Shown piece by piece: positions 9,104 to 17,625 of a stretch of DNA of 64,000 nt. Made by a program: the position numbers and the translations under genes. The number at the start of each line of letters is the position of its first letter. Position 1 is the stretch's first letter. The notes below the pieces were generated by a model, which worked only from the letters and a program-made list of their open reading frames with translations, was not told where the DNA came from and did not search any database. Origin of the DNA: Stenotrophomonas sp. Marseille-Q4652 (GTDB lineage: Bacteria; Pseudomonadota; Gammaproteobacteria; Xanthomonadales; Xanthomonadaceae); NCBI RefSeq assembly GCF_916618915.1, contig NZ_CAKAKE010000001.1, positions 744,001 to 808,000 on the forward strand, given 5' to 3'.

Positions 9104-9128
9104 GGCCACCCTCCGGGTGGCCTTTTTT
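9104..9128 (+). terminator. Rho-independent terminator, possibly the original ssrA terminator
   Basis: An 8-bp GC-rich stem (9104-9111 with 9115-9122), a three-base loop and six T residues (9123-9128) form a strong rightward terminator. There is no rightward gene immediately before it, only the tmRNA-like remnant. This fits a native ssrA terminator left behind when the island inserted. Confidence 0.8.
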
Positions 9129-9321
9129 GTTTGTGCGGATCGCATATGCATTCCGTTCCGGACGCAGCCCTCGTTCGTCGCTGCTGCTCCAGGGGATTGC
9201 CCCGACGTCGAGCTGGTCACTGTCGCCGTTGGGGAGACGAGGCGCGTGGAAGCGGACCTTGGCTGCGTCAGCTTGCTATGGTTGAAGGGCCGCCGGCTGG
9301 AGCGGCTCGCCAAGGAAACCC

Positions 9322-9609
9322 ATGCGCCCGACAAAGATGTGTATCGCCGCAGTGCTTCTGGCCTTTTCCACCTCTGCCTTCGCCGGGCAGGGCGAGGTGT
9401 GCTCCTCGAAGCCCGTAACCAAGGATGGCACCCTTTCCGACAGCACCGTATTCGAGTGCAAGACCGCAGGTCCGGTAACCATTCCACAGCTCTACGCTGC
9501 CGGCTGGAGGGTGGTCAGCATCATGCCGCAGGCCTCTTTGGGCGCAGACCCCGGGGCCGGGCTGCCGCGGACCAGTCACTCCTGGACGATGGTGGTGGAG
9601 CGCGACTGA
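9322..9609 (+). CDS. Small exported protein of unknown function
   Basis: The 95-residue protein begins MRPTKMCIAAVLLAFSTSAF with a signal peptide likely cleaved after AFA-G, giving a mature product of about 73 residues with two cysteines (CSS...FECK) that could form a disulfide. A ribosome-binding site (AGGAA) is 6-10 bp before the ATG. A bidirectional terminator lies 73 bp downstream. I do not recognise the family. The periplasmic location is predicted from the signal peptide only. Confidence 0.7.
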   Translation: MRPTKMCIAAVLLAFSTSAFAGQGEVCSSKPVTKDGTLSDSTVFECKTAGPVTIPQLYAAGWRVVSIMPQASLGADPGAGLPRTSHSWTMVVERD

Positions 9610-9675
9610 TTCGAAGCGGCTGGGGACTGGCCCTGGTCTTCCCGGGGCGGTTGCCGACAGCGCTGCAGGACCCAG

Positions 9676-9710
9676 AAAAAAAGCCGGGAGCAATGGCTCC
9701 CGGCTTTTTT
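9676..9710. terminator. Bidirectional terminator between the small exported gene and smpB
   Basis: A perfect 9-bp stem (9682-9690 with 9697-9705), a six-base loop, T residues at 9705-9710 and an A tract at 9676-9682 serve both the rightward small gene and the leftward smpB. Confidence 0.85.
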
Positions 9711-9727
9711 GTTTCGATCGCCGCTGC

Positions 9728-10231
9728 TCAGGCGTCGCGGTTGTGGCGGCGCATCAGGCGCTGCTTGTCGCGTGCCCAGTCGCGGTCCTTAGCGGCGTCA
9801 CGCTTGTCGTGGGTCTGCTTGCCCTTGGCCAGCGCGATCTCGATCTTGATCTTGTTCTTGCTCCAGTACATCGCCGTGGGAACGATGGTGTAGCCATCGC
9901 GCTCGACCGCGCCGATCAGCTTGTCGATCTCGCTACGGTGGAGCAGCAGCTTGCGCTGGCGGCGGTCCTCGGGGACCACGTGGGTCGAGGCCTGGATCAA
10001 CGGGGTGATCTGCGCGCCGATCAGGTAGATCTCGCCATCCTTTACGTAGGCGTAGGCGTCGGTCATGTTGCCGCGGCCGGCACGGATGGCCTTGACCTCC
10101 CATCCCTGCAGCACCAGGCCAGCCTCGAAGCGCTGTTCCAGGTGGTACTCGTGGCGCGCACGCTTGTTCAGCGCGATGGTTTTACTGGCCGTCGCGCTCT
10201 TTGCTTTATCCTTGCCGGGTTTCTTGCTCAT
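9728..10231 (-). CDS. smpB: SsrA-binding protein SmpB
   Basis: SmpB binds tmRNA and delivers it to stalled ribosomes for trans-translation. The 167-residue product ([12 protein letters not shown]...) has the family core: [31 protein letters not shown], the ITPL segment, and the basic C-terminal tail with [14 protein letters not shown] that enters the decoding site. I choose the ATG at 10231; an in-frame upstream start would add 20 residues that look non-coding. It is divergent from ratA across 59 bp. Its closeness to the tmRNA-like remnant at 9033 supports ssrA having been a neighbour here. Confidence 0.97.
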   Translation of the reverse strand: MSKKPGKDKAKSATASKTIALNKRARHEYHLEQRFEAGLVLQGWEVKAIRAGRGNMTDAYAYVKDGEIYLIGAQITPLIQASTHVVPEDRRQRKLLLHRSEIDKLIGAVERDGYTIVPTAMYWSKNKIKIEIALAKGKQTHDKRDAAKDRDWARDKQRLMRRHNRDA

Positions 10232-10290
10232 CGCCGTATTGTCTCCGATTCCGGTCAATCCCGGATGATCCTTTCGCTTCCCGGTACCCA

Positions 10291-10719
10291 ATGCCCACCA
10301 TCAGCCGCAGCGCGCTGGTCGAACACTCCGCCTCGCGCATGTTCGACCTGGTCAATGACGTAGATGCCTATCCCCGCCGCTTCCGGTGGTGCGACAAGGC
10401 CACGATCGTGGAGCAGGGGGCAGACCGCCTCGTTGCCCGCCTTGACCTGGGGCTGGGCTCGTTCCGCACCTGGTTCATGACCGAGAACACCCTGGAGCGG
10501 CCGCGCAGCATTGATATGAAGCTGCGCGATGGCCCGTTCAGGAGCCTGCACGGCCGCTGGGAGTTCCATGCGCTGGCCGAGGATGCCTGCAAGGTGAGCC
10601 TGACGATGGAGTTCGAACCTACCTCGCGCCTGCTGGCGCCGGCGCTGGCGCTGGGCTTCCAGGGGCTGGCCGACCGCATGGTCAACGATTTCGTGCGCGT
10701 GGCTGACCAGGAGGCCTGA
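10291..10719 (+). CDS. ratA: RatA family ribosome-associated toxin / START-like protein
   Basis: This 142-residue START/polyketide-cyclase-fold protein has the family signatures [27 protein letters not shown] and [12 protein letters not shown]. coli RatA binds the 50S subunit and blocks 70S assembly; the family is also annotated as coenzyme-Q-binding (COQ10-like), and which role applies is not decidable from sequence. rnfH starts 5 bp after its stop, and smpB is divergent, the conserved smpB-ratA-rnfH neighbourhood of gammaproteobacteria. Confidence 0.9.
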   Translation: MPTISRSALVEHSASRMFDLVNDVDAYPRRFRWCDKATIVEQGADRLVARLDLGLGSFRTWFMTENTLERPRSIDMKLRDGPFRSLHGRWEFHALAEDACKVSLTMEFEPTSRLLAPALALGFQGLADRMVNDFVRVADQEA

Positions 10720-10724
10720 GCGCG

Positions 10725-10982
10725 ATGCGGGTCGAAGTCGTGATGGCGTGGCCGGACCACTACCAGGTGCAGTGGCTGGAGCTGGCAGAGGGGGCGACCG
10801 TTGAACAGGCGCTGCCCCGGGTCACGCTCGAAGGCGCGGCGCAAGCGCCGGCCTGCGCGGTACACGGCGTGCTGGCAAACGCAAAGACGGTGCTGCGCGA
10901 TGGCGACCGGCTGGAATTGCTGCGTCCGCTATTGGCCGATCCGAAGGACAACCGCCGCCGGCGGGCGCGCGGCGGCGAGTGA
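10725..10982 (+). CDS. rnfH: RnfH family ubiquitin-like protein
   Basis: This 85-residue beta-grasp protein has the RnfH pattern MRVEVVMAWPDHYQVQWLEL and VLRDGDRLELLRPLLADPKD. It follows ratA by 5 bp and is certainly cotranscribed. Its biochemical function is unresolved. Its tail is strikingly basic (NRRRRARGGE). It converges on bamE with 12 bp between the stop codons and no clear terminator. Confidence 0.9.
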   Translation: MRVEVVMAWPDHYQVQWLELAEGATVEQALPRVTLEGAAQAPACAVHGVLANAKTVLRDGDRLELLRPLLADPKDNRRRRARGGE

Positions 10983-10994
10983 GCCGGGCCGCCA

Positions 10995-11390
10995 TCAGCG
11001 GCCGCGGTTCTTCTTCTTGTCGCGGGCCAGGTTGCGGCCGAACTGGCGCACGGCCGAAGCGGCCAGCTGCGCATCCTGGTCCGGGAAGTACTCGCCTTCC
11101 CAACGGGCAACCTGGTCGTTCTCGAAGAACACGGTGAAGTTCTTGATCTCGGTCTGGCCCAGCCGGTTGACGCGCTTGCTGGCGGTGTAGTCCCAGCGCT
11201 GGGCGTGGAACGGATCCGGTACCGACGGGGTGCCGAGCAGGGCGTTGACCTGCTGCTTGCTCTGCCCGACCTGAAGCTGCTGGACGGACTGCTCCCGGAT
11301 CAGGTTGCCCTGGTAGATGGGCTGCTTGTAGATGATGCCGCAGCCGGTGGTGGACAGGGCAACAACGGCGATCAACAGGAGATTGCGCAT
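10995..11390 (-). CDS. bamE: Outer membrane lipoprotein BamE (OmlA/SmpA)
   Basis: BamE is the small lipoprotein of the beta-barrel assembly complex. The 131-residue precursor has a lipoprotein signal ending in the lipobox STTGC (Cys17). The family fold is marked by IYQGNLIREQSVQQLQVGQS, LLGTPSVPDPFHAQRWDYT and FENDQVARWEGE. In Xanthomonas the gene was named omlA and lies divergent to fur, the same arrangement as here. The tail (NLARDKKKNRGR) is basic. Confidence 0.95.
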   Translation of the reverse strand: MRNLLLIAVVALSTTGCGIIYKQPIYQGNLIREQSVQQLQVGQSKQQVNALLGTPSVPDPFHAQRWDYTASKRVNRLGQTEIKNFTVFFENDQVARWEGEYFPDQDAQLAASAVRQFGRNLARDKKKNRGR

Positions 11391-11494
11391 CGGGAATCGC
11401 GGGTTGGGAAATCACGTCGATGATACACTCCCGGCCACCCGCCGCCACCGCACCGGAGGCAACTGGCGTAACACCGCCAATCGAGACGATGGCC

Positions 11495-11902
11495 ATGGAA
11501 TCCCACGATCTGCGCAAAGTCGGCCTGAAGGTCACCCATCCGCGCATGCGCATCCTGGCGTTGCTGGAGCAGCGCAGCCCCCACCACCACATGACCGCCG
11601 AGGCCATCTACCGCCAGCTGCTCGAGCATGGCGACGAGATCGGCCTGGCCACGGTGTACCGGGTGCTGACCCAGTTCGAGGCGGCCGGCCTGGTGCTCAA
11701 GCACAACTTCGAGGGCGGCCAGGCGGTGTACGAGCTGGACCGCGGCGGCCACCACGACCACATGGTCGACGTGGACACCGGCCACGTCATCGAGTTCGAG
11801 AGCGCCGAGATCGAGGAGCTGCAGCGCAAGATCGCCGCTGAACACGGGTACGAGCTGGAAGAGCACTCGCTGGTGCTGTACGTGCGCAAGAAACGCGCCT
11901 GA
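11495..11902 (+). CDS. fur: Ferric uptake regulator Fur
   Basis: Fur is the Fe2+-dependent repressor of iron-uptake genes. The 135-residue protein begins MESHDLRKVGLKVTHPRMRI, has the winged helix GLATVYRVLTQFEAAGLV, and the metal site GGHHDHMVDVDTGHVIEF with further histidine and glutamate ligands. The E. coli CxxC pair is replaced by VDVDTG, and the protein has no cysteine, so it lacks the Cys4 structural zinc, as in Pseudomonas-type Fur. Two ATGs lie 6 bp apart (11489, 11495); I use the second because related proteins start ME-x-HDLRKVG. It diverges from bamE and ends before a bidirectional terminator. Confidence 0.96.
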   Translation: MESHDLRKVGLKVTHPRMRILALLEQRSPHHHMTAEAIYRQLLEHGDEIGLATVYRVLTQFEAAGLVLKHNFEGGQAVYELDRGGHHDHMVDVDTGHVIEFESAEIEELQRKIAAEHGYELEEHSLVLYVRKKRA

Positions 11903-11924
11903 CCGACCCGCAAGACCACAGCAG

Positions 11925-11946
11925 AACGGCGCCTTTCGGCGCCGTT
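11925..11946. terminator. Bidirectional terminator between fur and recN
   Basis: A 9-bp stem (11925-11933 with 11938-11946), a TTTC loop and a short T run follow the convergent ends of fur and recN. Confidence 0.75.
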
Positions 11947-11971
11947 TTGCGTTGCGGCCGGGGCAGGGCGG

Positions 11972-13636
11972 TCAGACCGCCTGCATCAGCTTGCGGGCCG
12001 CGGCCCGGGCTTCCTTGCTGACCTCCACGCCGCCGAGCATGCGGGCCAGTTCTTCCTCGCGCTGGCGGGTGTCCAGCAGTTCCACCGCGCTCTGGGTCAT
12101 GCCCTCGACCGGGGCCTTGCTGACCCGGTAGTGGGCGTGGCCCTTGGAGGCCACCTGCGGCAGGTGGGTCACGCACAGCACCTGGCGTTTCTCGCCCAGT
12201 GCGCGCAGCTTCTGGCCGACGATGTCGGCCACGGCGCCGCCGATGCCCGAATCCACTTCGTCGAACACCATGGTCGGGACTGCGTCCAGGCCCAGCGCGG
12301 CAACCTCGATGGCCAGCGAAATGCGCGACAGCTCGCCACCGGAAGCGACCTTGCGCAGGGCGCGCGGCGGCTGGCCAGCATTGGCGGCGACCAGGAATTC
12401 CACCCGCTCGCTGCCGTTGGGGTCCGGGCGCAGCGCCGGCTGCGGCTCGATCTCGATCAGGAACTGGCCGCCGCCCATGCCCAGCTCGCCGATCAGGGCG
12501 GTGGTGGTGGACGACAGCGAGTCGGCGGCCTTGCGGCGGGTGGCACCGAGGGTGTCGGCGGCCTGCTGCCAGACGGCGGCGGCCTTGTCGATTTCACCGG
12601 CCAGCTTCTGCAGGCGTTCGTCGGCACCGCGCAGCTGCTCGACCTCGGCGGCCAGCGCGTCGCGGTGCTGGCCCAGTTCGTCCATCGGCACGCGGTGCTT
12701 GCGGGCCAGGTCGTGCAGGCGACCGAGCCGGCGTTCGATGTCCTCGAACTGCTGCGGATCGGCATCCAGGTCGTCGCGGATCCGGTCCAGCAGGACCAGC
12801 GCCTCGTGCAGCTGGATGGCGGCGCTGTCGAGCAGGGTGTCAACCTCGCCCAGGCGCGGATCGTGCTCGCTGACCCGGCCCAGTTCGTGGCGAATGCCCT
12901 GCAGTGACTGCAGCACCGAGCTGCCGTCATCGCCATTGAGCTGGGCGGTGGCCAGTTCGCAGGCGCTGATCAGCGCGCTGGCGTGGGCCTGGCGGCGGTG
13001 GCTCGTGCCCAGGGCGGCAATGGATTCGGGCTCCAGGTCCTCGCGCTCGAGCTCCTGCAGCTGGTGCTCGAGGAAACCGATGCGGTCGGAGACATCGCCC
13101 TGGCGGGACAGGGCGTCACGCTCGTCCAGCAGCGCCTGCCAGCGGGTGGCGGCGCGGCGCACTGCCTCGCGCTCGGCGTCATTGCGGGCGTAGGCATCGA
13201 GCAGGGCCAGCTGGCTGGGGCGCGACAGCAGCGCCTGCTGCTCGTGCTGGCCATGGATCTCGACCAGCATCGAGGCCAGCTCGGACAGCTGGCCCAAGGT
13301 GGCCGGGCGACCATTGATGAAGGCGCGCGAGCCCCCGTCGGCACGGATCACCCGACGCAACTGGCACTGGTCCTCGTCGTCGAGTTCGTTGTCGCGCAGC
13401 CACTGCCGCGCCGGGGCCTGTTCATCCAGCGCGAACTCGGCGGCCAGCTCGGCGCGGGCGGCGCCGTGGCGGACCACGCCGCTGTCGGCGCGCAGCCCGG
13501 ACAGGAAGCCCAGCGCGTCCACCATCAGCGACTTGCCGGCGCCGGTCTCGCCCGAAACCACGGTCATGCCCGGCCCGAACTCCAGTTCGGTGGCGCGGAC
13601 AACTGCAAAATCCTTGATGGAGAGATGTCTGAGCAT
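11972..13636 (-). CDS. recN: DNA repair protein RecN
   Basis: RecN is an SMC-like ATPase of recombinational double-strand-break repair. The 554-residue protein has Walker A SGETGAGKSLMVDAL near residue 32, a long coiled-coil middle region (about 160-370), the ABC signature VASGGELSRISLAIE, Walker B TMVFDEVDSGIGG and the D-loop/H-loop VLCVTHLPQVAS. The start is taken at MLRHLSIKDFAVV (13636); a start 36 bp upstream would add an unlikely peptide. It is divergent from hrcA across 113 bp. A LexA-type SOS box was not recognised upstream. Confidence 0.96.
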   Translation of the reverse strand: MLRHLSIKDFAVVRATELEFGPGMTVVSGETGAGKSLMVDALGFLSGLRADSGVVRHGAARAELAAEFALDEQAPARQWLRDNELDDEDQCQLRRVIRADGGSRAFINGRPATLGQLSELASMLVEIHGQHEQQALLSRPSQLALLDAYARNDAEREAVRRAATRWQALLDERDALSRQGDVSDRIGFLEHQLQELEREDLEPESIAALGTSHRRQAHASALISACELATAQLNGDDGSSVLQSLQGIRHELGRVSEHDPRLGEVDTLLDSAAIQLHEALVLLDRIRDDLDADPQQFEDIERRLGRLHDLARKHRVPMDELGQHRDALAAEVEQLRGADERLQKLAGEIDKAAAVWQQAADTLGATRRKAADSLSSTTTALIGELGMGGGQFLIEIEPQPALRPDPNGSERVEFLVAANAGQPPRALRKVASGGELSRISLAIEVAALGLDAVPTMVFDEVDSGIGGAVADIVGQKLRALGEKRQVLCVTHLPQVASKGHAHYRVSKAPVEGMTQSAVELLDTRQREEELARMLGGVEVSKEARAAARKLMQAV

Positions 13637-13749
13637 GGTCTGCGGGGGATTGAGGCCGCGCAAAGCTAGCATGCGCGGCAGGGTGGTCCAATGGCTTGTC
13701 TTTGGCGGGCCACTGGCATTATCTGCAAGCCAATCTCACCGCCTGCGCC

Positions 13750-14823
13750 ATGAGCCGTCCGTCTTCCGCCACGTCCACCTTGACCCCCCGCGCGCGGCAG
13801 CTACTGCGCACGCTGATCTCGCGCTACATCAGTGACGGCGAACCGGTGGGTTCGCAGACCCTGGCCCGGCACGCGGGGCTGGATGTCAGCCCGGCCACGA
13901 TCCGCAACATCCTCGGCGACCTGGAGGAGCAGGGGCTGCTGAGCTCGCCGCACACTTCGGCCGGACGGGTGCCGACCGCCCAGGGCTACCGGGTCTTCGT
14001 CGACAGCCTGGTGCAGATGCGGCCGCCCGGCGAGCAGGAGGTCACCCGCCTGCGCAGCGAGCTGGCCAGCGGCAGCGGTACCCAGCACCTGCTGGGCAAT
14101 GCGTCGGAAATGCTGTCGGCGATGACCCATTTCGTGGGAATGGTCAGTGCGCCACGCCGGGAGCAGTTCGCGTTCCGCCATATCGATTTCGTGCCGCTCG
14201 AACCGCAGCGGATCCTGGCGATCCTGGTATTCGCCGACCACGAGGTACAGAACCGCGTCATCGTGCCGCGCAGGGCCTACCGTCCGGACGAGCTGGAGCG
14301 GGTGGCCAACTACCTCAATGCCCATTTCGCCGGGCGGCCGCTGGCCGAGATCCGGACCCGCCTGCTGCAGGAGCTGCGCAGCGCCCAGGCCGAGATGGAG
14401 CAGCTGCTGGCGCACAGCGTGGAACTGGCCGGCGAGGCGCTGGCCCCGGCCGAGGATGACGTGCTGCTCAGCGGCCAGACCCGGCTGATGGGGGTGCAGG
14501 ACCTGTCCGACCTGGACCGGCTGCGCGAGCTGTTCGAACTGTTCGCCAGCAAGCGCGAGATCCTGCAGCTGCTCGAGCGCACCATCCAGGCCCCGGGCAT
14601 GCGGGTGTTCATCGGCGAGGAAACCGGGCTGGTGCCGCTGCAGGATGTCTCGCTGGTCACCGCTCCCTATGTGGCCGGTGGCCAGGTGCTGGGCGTGCTG
14701 GGCGTGATCGGACCCAAGCGCATGGCCTACGACCGTGTGATCCCGCTGGTGCAGACCGCGGCCGAGGTGCTGGGCGAGGCGCTGCGGCCGCCAGGTGGCA
14801 ACGAAGACGATCCGGTGGCTTGA
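13750..14823 (+). CDS. hrcA: Heat-inducible transcription repressor HrcA
   Basis: HrcA is the CIRCE-binding repressor of chaperone genes. The 357-residue protein has an N-terminal winged helix ([52 protein letters not shown]) followed by the GAF-like regulatory domain ([14 protein letters not shown]). The start at MSRPSSATS is chosen over an upstream in-frame start 54 bp earlier. It heads the hrcA-grpE-dnaK-dnaJ cluster. No CIRCE inverted repeat (GCACTC...GAGTGC) is visible upstream of it or upstream of dnaK. Its target is probably elsewhere (groESL is the usual one), which is an inference. Confidence 0.96.
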   Translation: MSRPSSATSTLTPRARQLLRTLISRYISDGEPVGSQTLARHAGLDVSPATIRNILGDLEEQGLLSSPHTSAGRVPTAQGYRVFVDSLVQMRPPGEQEVTRLRSELASGSGTQHLLGNASEMLSAMTHFVGMVSAPRREQFAFRHIDFVPLEPQRILAILVFADHEVQNRVIVPRRAYRPDELERVANYLNAHFAGRPLAEIRTRLLQELRSAQAEMEQLLAHSVELAGEALAPAEDDVLLSGQTRLMGVQDLSDLDRLRELFELFASKREILQLLERTIQAPGMRVFIGEETGLVPLQDVSLVTAPYVAGGQVLGVLGVIGPKRMAYDRVIPLVQTAAEVLGEALRPPGGNEDDPVA

Positions 14824-14887
14824 ATCCGTCCGGTCCGCCCACATACGGGGTCGGAGTAGGCGGGCATCTTCCGCCAGGGAACCGGAA

Positions 14888-15403
14888 ATGAACCAAGAGC
14901 ACCCCGAATTCGACGCAGAAAACAACGCCCCCGCGCAGGAATCCGTGGACCCGATGCAGGCGCAGATCGAGGCGCTCCGGAGCGAACTGGAGCTGCTGAA
15001 GGCCGAGTCCCTGCGCGAGCGCGCGGACCTGGACAACCAGCGCAAGCGCGTTGCGCGCGATATCGAGAACGCGCGCAAGTTCGCCAACGAGAAGCTTCTC
15101 GGTGAGCTGCTGCCGGTGTTCGACAGCCTGGATGCCGGCCTGCAGGCCGCCGGGGCCGAACCCTCGCCGCTGCGCGACGGCCTGGAGCTGACCTACAAGC
15201 AGCTGCTCAAGGTCGCCGCCGACAACGGCCTGGTCCTGCTGGACCCGAGCGGCCAGGTGTTCAATCCCGAACACCACCAGGCCATCAGCCAGGTCGAAGC
15301 CGAGGGCGTGGCCCCGGGCCACGTCGTCACCGTGTTCCAGAAGGGCTACCTGCTCAACGGCCGCCTGCTGCGCCCCGCCCTGGTGGTGGTCCGCGCCGAG
15401 TGA
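14888..15403 (+). CDS. grpE: Nucleotide exchange factor GrpE
   Basis: GrpE releases ADP from DnaK. The 171-residue protein has an acidic N-terminus, a long helix ([40 protein letters not shown]) and the C-terminal beta domain with [34 protein letters not shown]. The start at MNQEHPEFD follows a GGGAACCGGAA leader. It lies 64 bp after hrcA and 145 bp before dnaK. Confidence 0.97.
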   Translation: MNQEHPEFDAENNAPAQESVDPMQAQIEALRSELELLKAESLRERADLDNQRKRVARDIENARKFANEKLLGELLPVFDSLDAGLQAAGAEPSPLRDGLELTYKQLLKVAADNGLVLLDPSGQVFNPEHHQAISQVEAEGVAPGHVVTVFQKGYLLNGRLLRPALVVVRAE

Positions 15404-15464
15404 TTCGCTCGCCGGCTGCCGGCTTAACGCCGGTGGCCGGTGGCACACAGCGTCACGGGGATGG

Positions 15465-15492
15465 CTTGAATGTCACACCGCCATCCCCACAT
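15465..15492 (+). promoter_or_regulatory. Sigma-32 (RpoH) type heat-shock promoter upstream of dnaK
   Basis: CTTGAA (15465-15470), a 14-bp spacer and CCCCACAT (15485-15492) match the RpoH consensus CTTGAA-N13-15-CCCCATnT. It lies about 55 bp before the dnaK ATG, in the 145-bp grpE-dnaK gap. The ribosome-binding site TTAGGAGTT is at about 15534-15542. Confidence 0.75.
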
Positions 15493-15548
15493 CCCCTCCA
15501 TAACCCGGCGCGTGCCGGACTGCATACGCATCTTTTAGGAGTTCCCTC

Positions 15549-17474
15549 ATGGGTAAGATCATCGGTATCGACCTCGGCACCACCAACTCGTGCGTGGCGA
15601 TCATGGACGGCGGCAAGGCCCGCGTCATCGAGAATTCGGAAGGCGACCGCACCACGCCTTCCATCGTCGCCTACACCAAGGACGGCGAAGTACTGGTGGG
15701 CGCCTCGGCCAAGCGCCAGGCGGTGACCAACCCGAAGAACACCTTCTACGCCGTCAAGCGCCTGATCGGCCGCAAGTTCACCGACGCCGAAGTGCAGAAG
15801 GACATCTCCCACGTCCCGTACGGCATCCTGGCCCATGACAATGGCGACGCCTGGGTGCAGAGCAGCGACGGCAGGAAGATGGCGCCGCAGGAAATCTCCG
15901 CGCGCGTGCTGGAGAAGATGAAGAAGACCGCCGAGGATTTCCTGGGCGAGAAGGTCACCGAAGCGGTCATCACCGTGCCGGCCTACTTCAACGACAGCCA
16001 GCGCCAGGCGACCAAGGATGCCGGCCGTATCGCCGGCCTGGACGTCAAGCGCATCATCAACGAGCCGACCGCCGCGGCCCTGGCCTACGGCCTGGACAAG
16101 GGTGACAACAAGGACCGCAAGGTCGTGGTGTATGACCTGGGCGGCGGCACCTTCGACGTGTCGATCATCGAGATCGCCAACGTCGACGGCGAGAAGCAGT
16201 TCGAGGTGCTGGCCACCAACGGCGACACCTTCCTGGGTGGCGAGGACTTCGACAACCGCGTCATCGAGTACCTGGTGGAAGAGTTCCAGAAGGACCAGGG
16301 CATCGACCTGCGCAAGGATCCGCTGGCCCTGCAGCGCCTGAAGGACGCCGCCGAGCGCGCCAAGATCGAGCTGTCGTCCTCGCAGCAGACCGAAGTCAAC
16401 CTGCCGTACGTCACTGCTGATGCCACCGGTCCGAAGCACCTGAACATCAAGCTGACCCGCGCCAAGCTCGAAGCCCTGGTCGAGGACCTGATCAAGCGTT
16501 CGATCGAGCCGTGCCGCATCGCGCTGAACGATGCCGGCCTGCGTTCGAGCGACATCAGCGAAGTGATCCTGGTCGGTGGCCAGACCCGCATGCCGAAGGT
16601 GCAGCAGGCGGTGTCGGAGTTCTTCGGCCGCGAGCCGCGCAAGGACGTCAACCCGGACGAGGCCGTGGCGCTGGGCGCCGCGATCCAGGGCGGCGTGCTG
16701 GGCGGCGACGTCAAGGACGTGCTGCTGCTGGACGTGACCCCGCTGTCGCTGGGCATCGAGACCCTGGGCGGCGTGTTCACCAAGATCATCGAGAAGAACA
16801 CCACCATCCCGACCAAGGCTTCGCAGGTATTCTCCACCGCCGAGGACAACCAGTCGGCCGTAACCGTGCATGTGCTGCAGGGTGAGCGCGAACAGGCCCG
16901 CTACAACAAGTCGCTGGCCAAGTTCGACCTGTCCGGCATCGAGCCGGCCCCGCGCGGTCTGCCGCAGGTGGAGGTGTCCTTCGACATCGACGCCAACGGC
17001 ATCCTGCACGTGTCTGCCAAGGACAAGAAGACCAACAAGGAACAGAAGGTCGAGATCAAGGCCGGTTCGGGCCTGAGCGAGGAAGAGATCGCGCGCATGG
17101 TGGCCGACGCCGAGGCCAACCGCGAGGAAGACAAGAAGTTCCAGGAGCTGGTGACCGCCCGCAACCAGGCCGATGCCCTGATCCACGGCACCCGCACCGC
17201 CATCACCGAGCATGGCAGCAAGGTCGGCGGCGATGTGATCGGCAAGGTCGAGTCGGCGCTGGCCGAGCTGGAAACCGCGATGAAGGGTGACGACAAGGCC
17301 CAGATCGAGGCCAAGTCCAAGGCCCTGGAGGAAGCCGGCCAGTCGCTGTACGCGGCGGCTGCGGCGGCCGAGCAGGGTGGTGGCAGCGCTGGTGGCGACG
17401 CTGGCGCCGGTGCCGGCGGCAACGACGACGTCGTCGATGCCGAGTTCACCGAAGTAAAGGACGACAAGAAGTAA
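15549..17474 (+). CDS. dnaK: Chaperone protein DnaK (Hsp70)
   Basis: The 641-residue protein-folding ATPase begins [20 protein letters not shown]. The phosphate-2 motif [13 protein letters not shown] lies near residue 195, the adenosine motif [13 protein letters not shown] near 338, the linker [16 protein letters not shown] near 390, then the substrate-binding domain. The tail is Gly/Ala-rich and ends in [15 protein letters not shown], the usual EEVD-like acidic terminus of bacterial DnaK. It acts with GrpE and DnaJ encoded on either side. Confidence 0.99.
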   Translation: MGKIIGIDLGTTNSCVAIMDGGKARVIENSEGDRTTPSIVAYTKDGEVLVGASAKRQAVTNPKNTFYAVKRLIGRKFTDAEVQKDISHVPYGILAHDNGDAWVQSSDGRKMAPQEISARVLEKMKKTAEDFLGEKVTEAVITVPAYFNDSQRQATKDAGRIAGLDVKRIINEPTAAALAYGLDKGDNKDRKVVVYDLGGGTFDVSIIEIANVDGEKQFEVLATNGDTFLGGEDFDNRVIEYLVEEFQKDQGIDLRKDPLALQRLKDAAERAKIELSSSQQTEVNLPYVTADATGPKHLNIKLTRAKLEALVEDLIKRSIEPCRIALNDAGLRSSDISEVILVGGQTRMPKVQQAVSEFFGREPRKDVNPDEAVALGAAIQGGVLGGDVKDVLLLDVTPLSLGIETLGGVFTKIIEKNTTIPTKASQVFSTAEDNQSAVTVHVLQGEREQARYNKSLAKFDLSGIEPAPRGLPQVEVSFDIDANGILHVSAKDKKTNKEQKVEIKAGSGLSEEEIARMVADAEANREEDKKFQELVTARNQADALIHGTRTAITEHGSKVGGDVIGKVESALAELETAMKGDDKAQIEAKSKALEEAGQSLYAAAAAAEQGGGSAGGDAGAGAGGNDDVVDAEFTEVKDDKK

Positions 17475-17489
17475 GTCCTGATCCGGACG

Positions 17490-17518
17490 GGCACGGGACC
17501 GCTGGCCGGTCCCGTGCC
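17490..17518 (+). other. Stable hairpin in the dnaK-dnaJ spacer
   Basis: A perfect 11-bp GC-rich stem (17490-17500 with 17508-17518) and a 7-base loop lie 16 bp after dnaK. There is no T run, so it is not a classical terminator. Such hairpins often partially attenuate transcription or mark an RNA processing point that sets the DnaK:DnaJ ratio; that role is inferred. Confidence 0.55.
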
Positions 17519-17625
17519 TGCCGCATGTCCTGGCAGCCATTCGGTCTGTCGGGGCGCCCGACGCAGCGGGCCATGCGCTCGCTGCGGCCCGCCGAATCCC
17601 GACATTCCGGATATCGATCCACCCA

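Larger units (their letters stand above)
8880..9321. other. Gene-free junction between the defence island and the core chromosome
   Basis: This 442-bp stretch holds no convincing gene. From left to right it contains the leader of the defence operon with its TTGCCAA repeat (8910-8926), a degenerate tmRNA-like 3' end (9033-9066), and a strong rightward terminator (9104-9128). About 190 bp follow (9129-9321) in which I see nothing except the likely upstream region of the small exported protein, whose ribosome-binding site AGGAA is at about 9312. Confidence 0.6.

Noticed and set aside
13640..15548. A CIRCE element for HrcA
   Set aside because: No GCACTC/GAGTGC inverted repeat with a 9-bp spacer was found.
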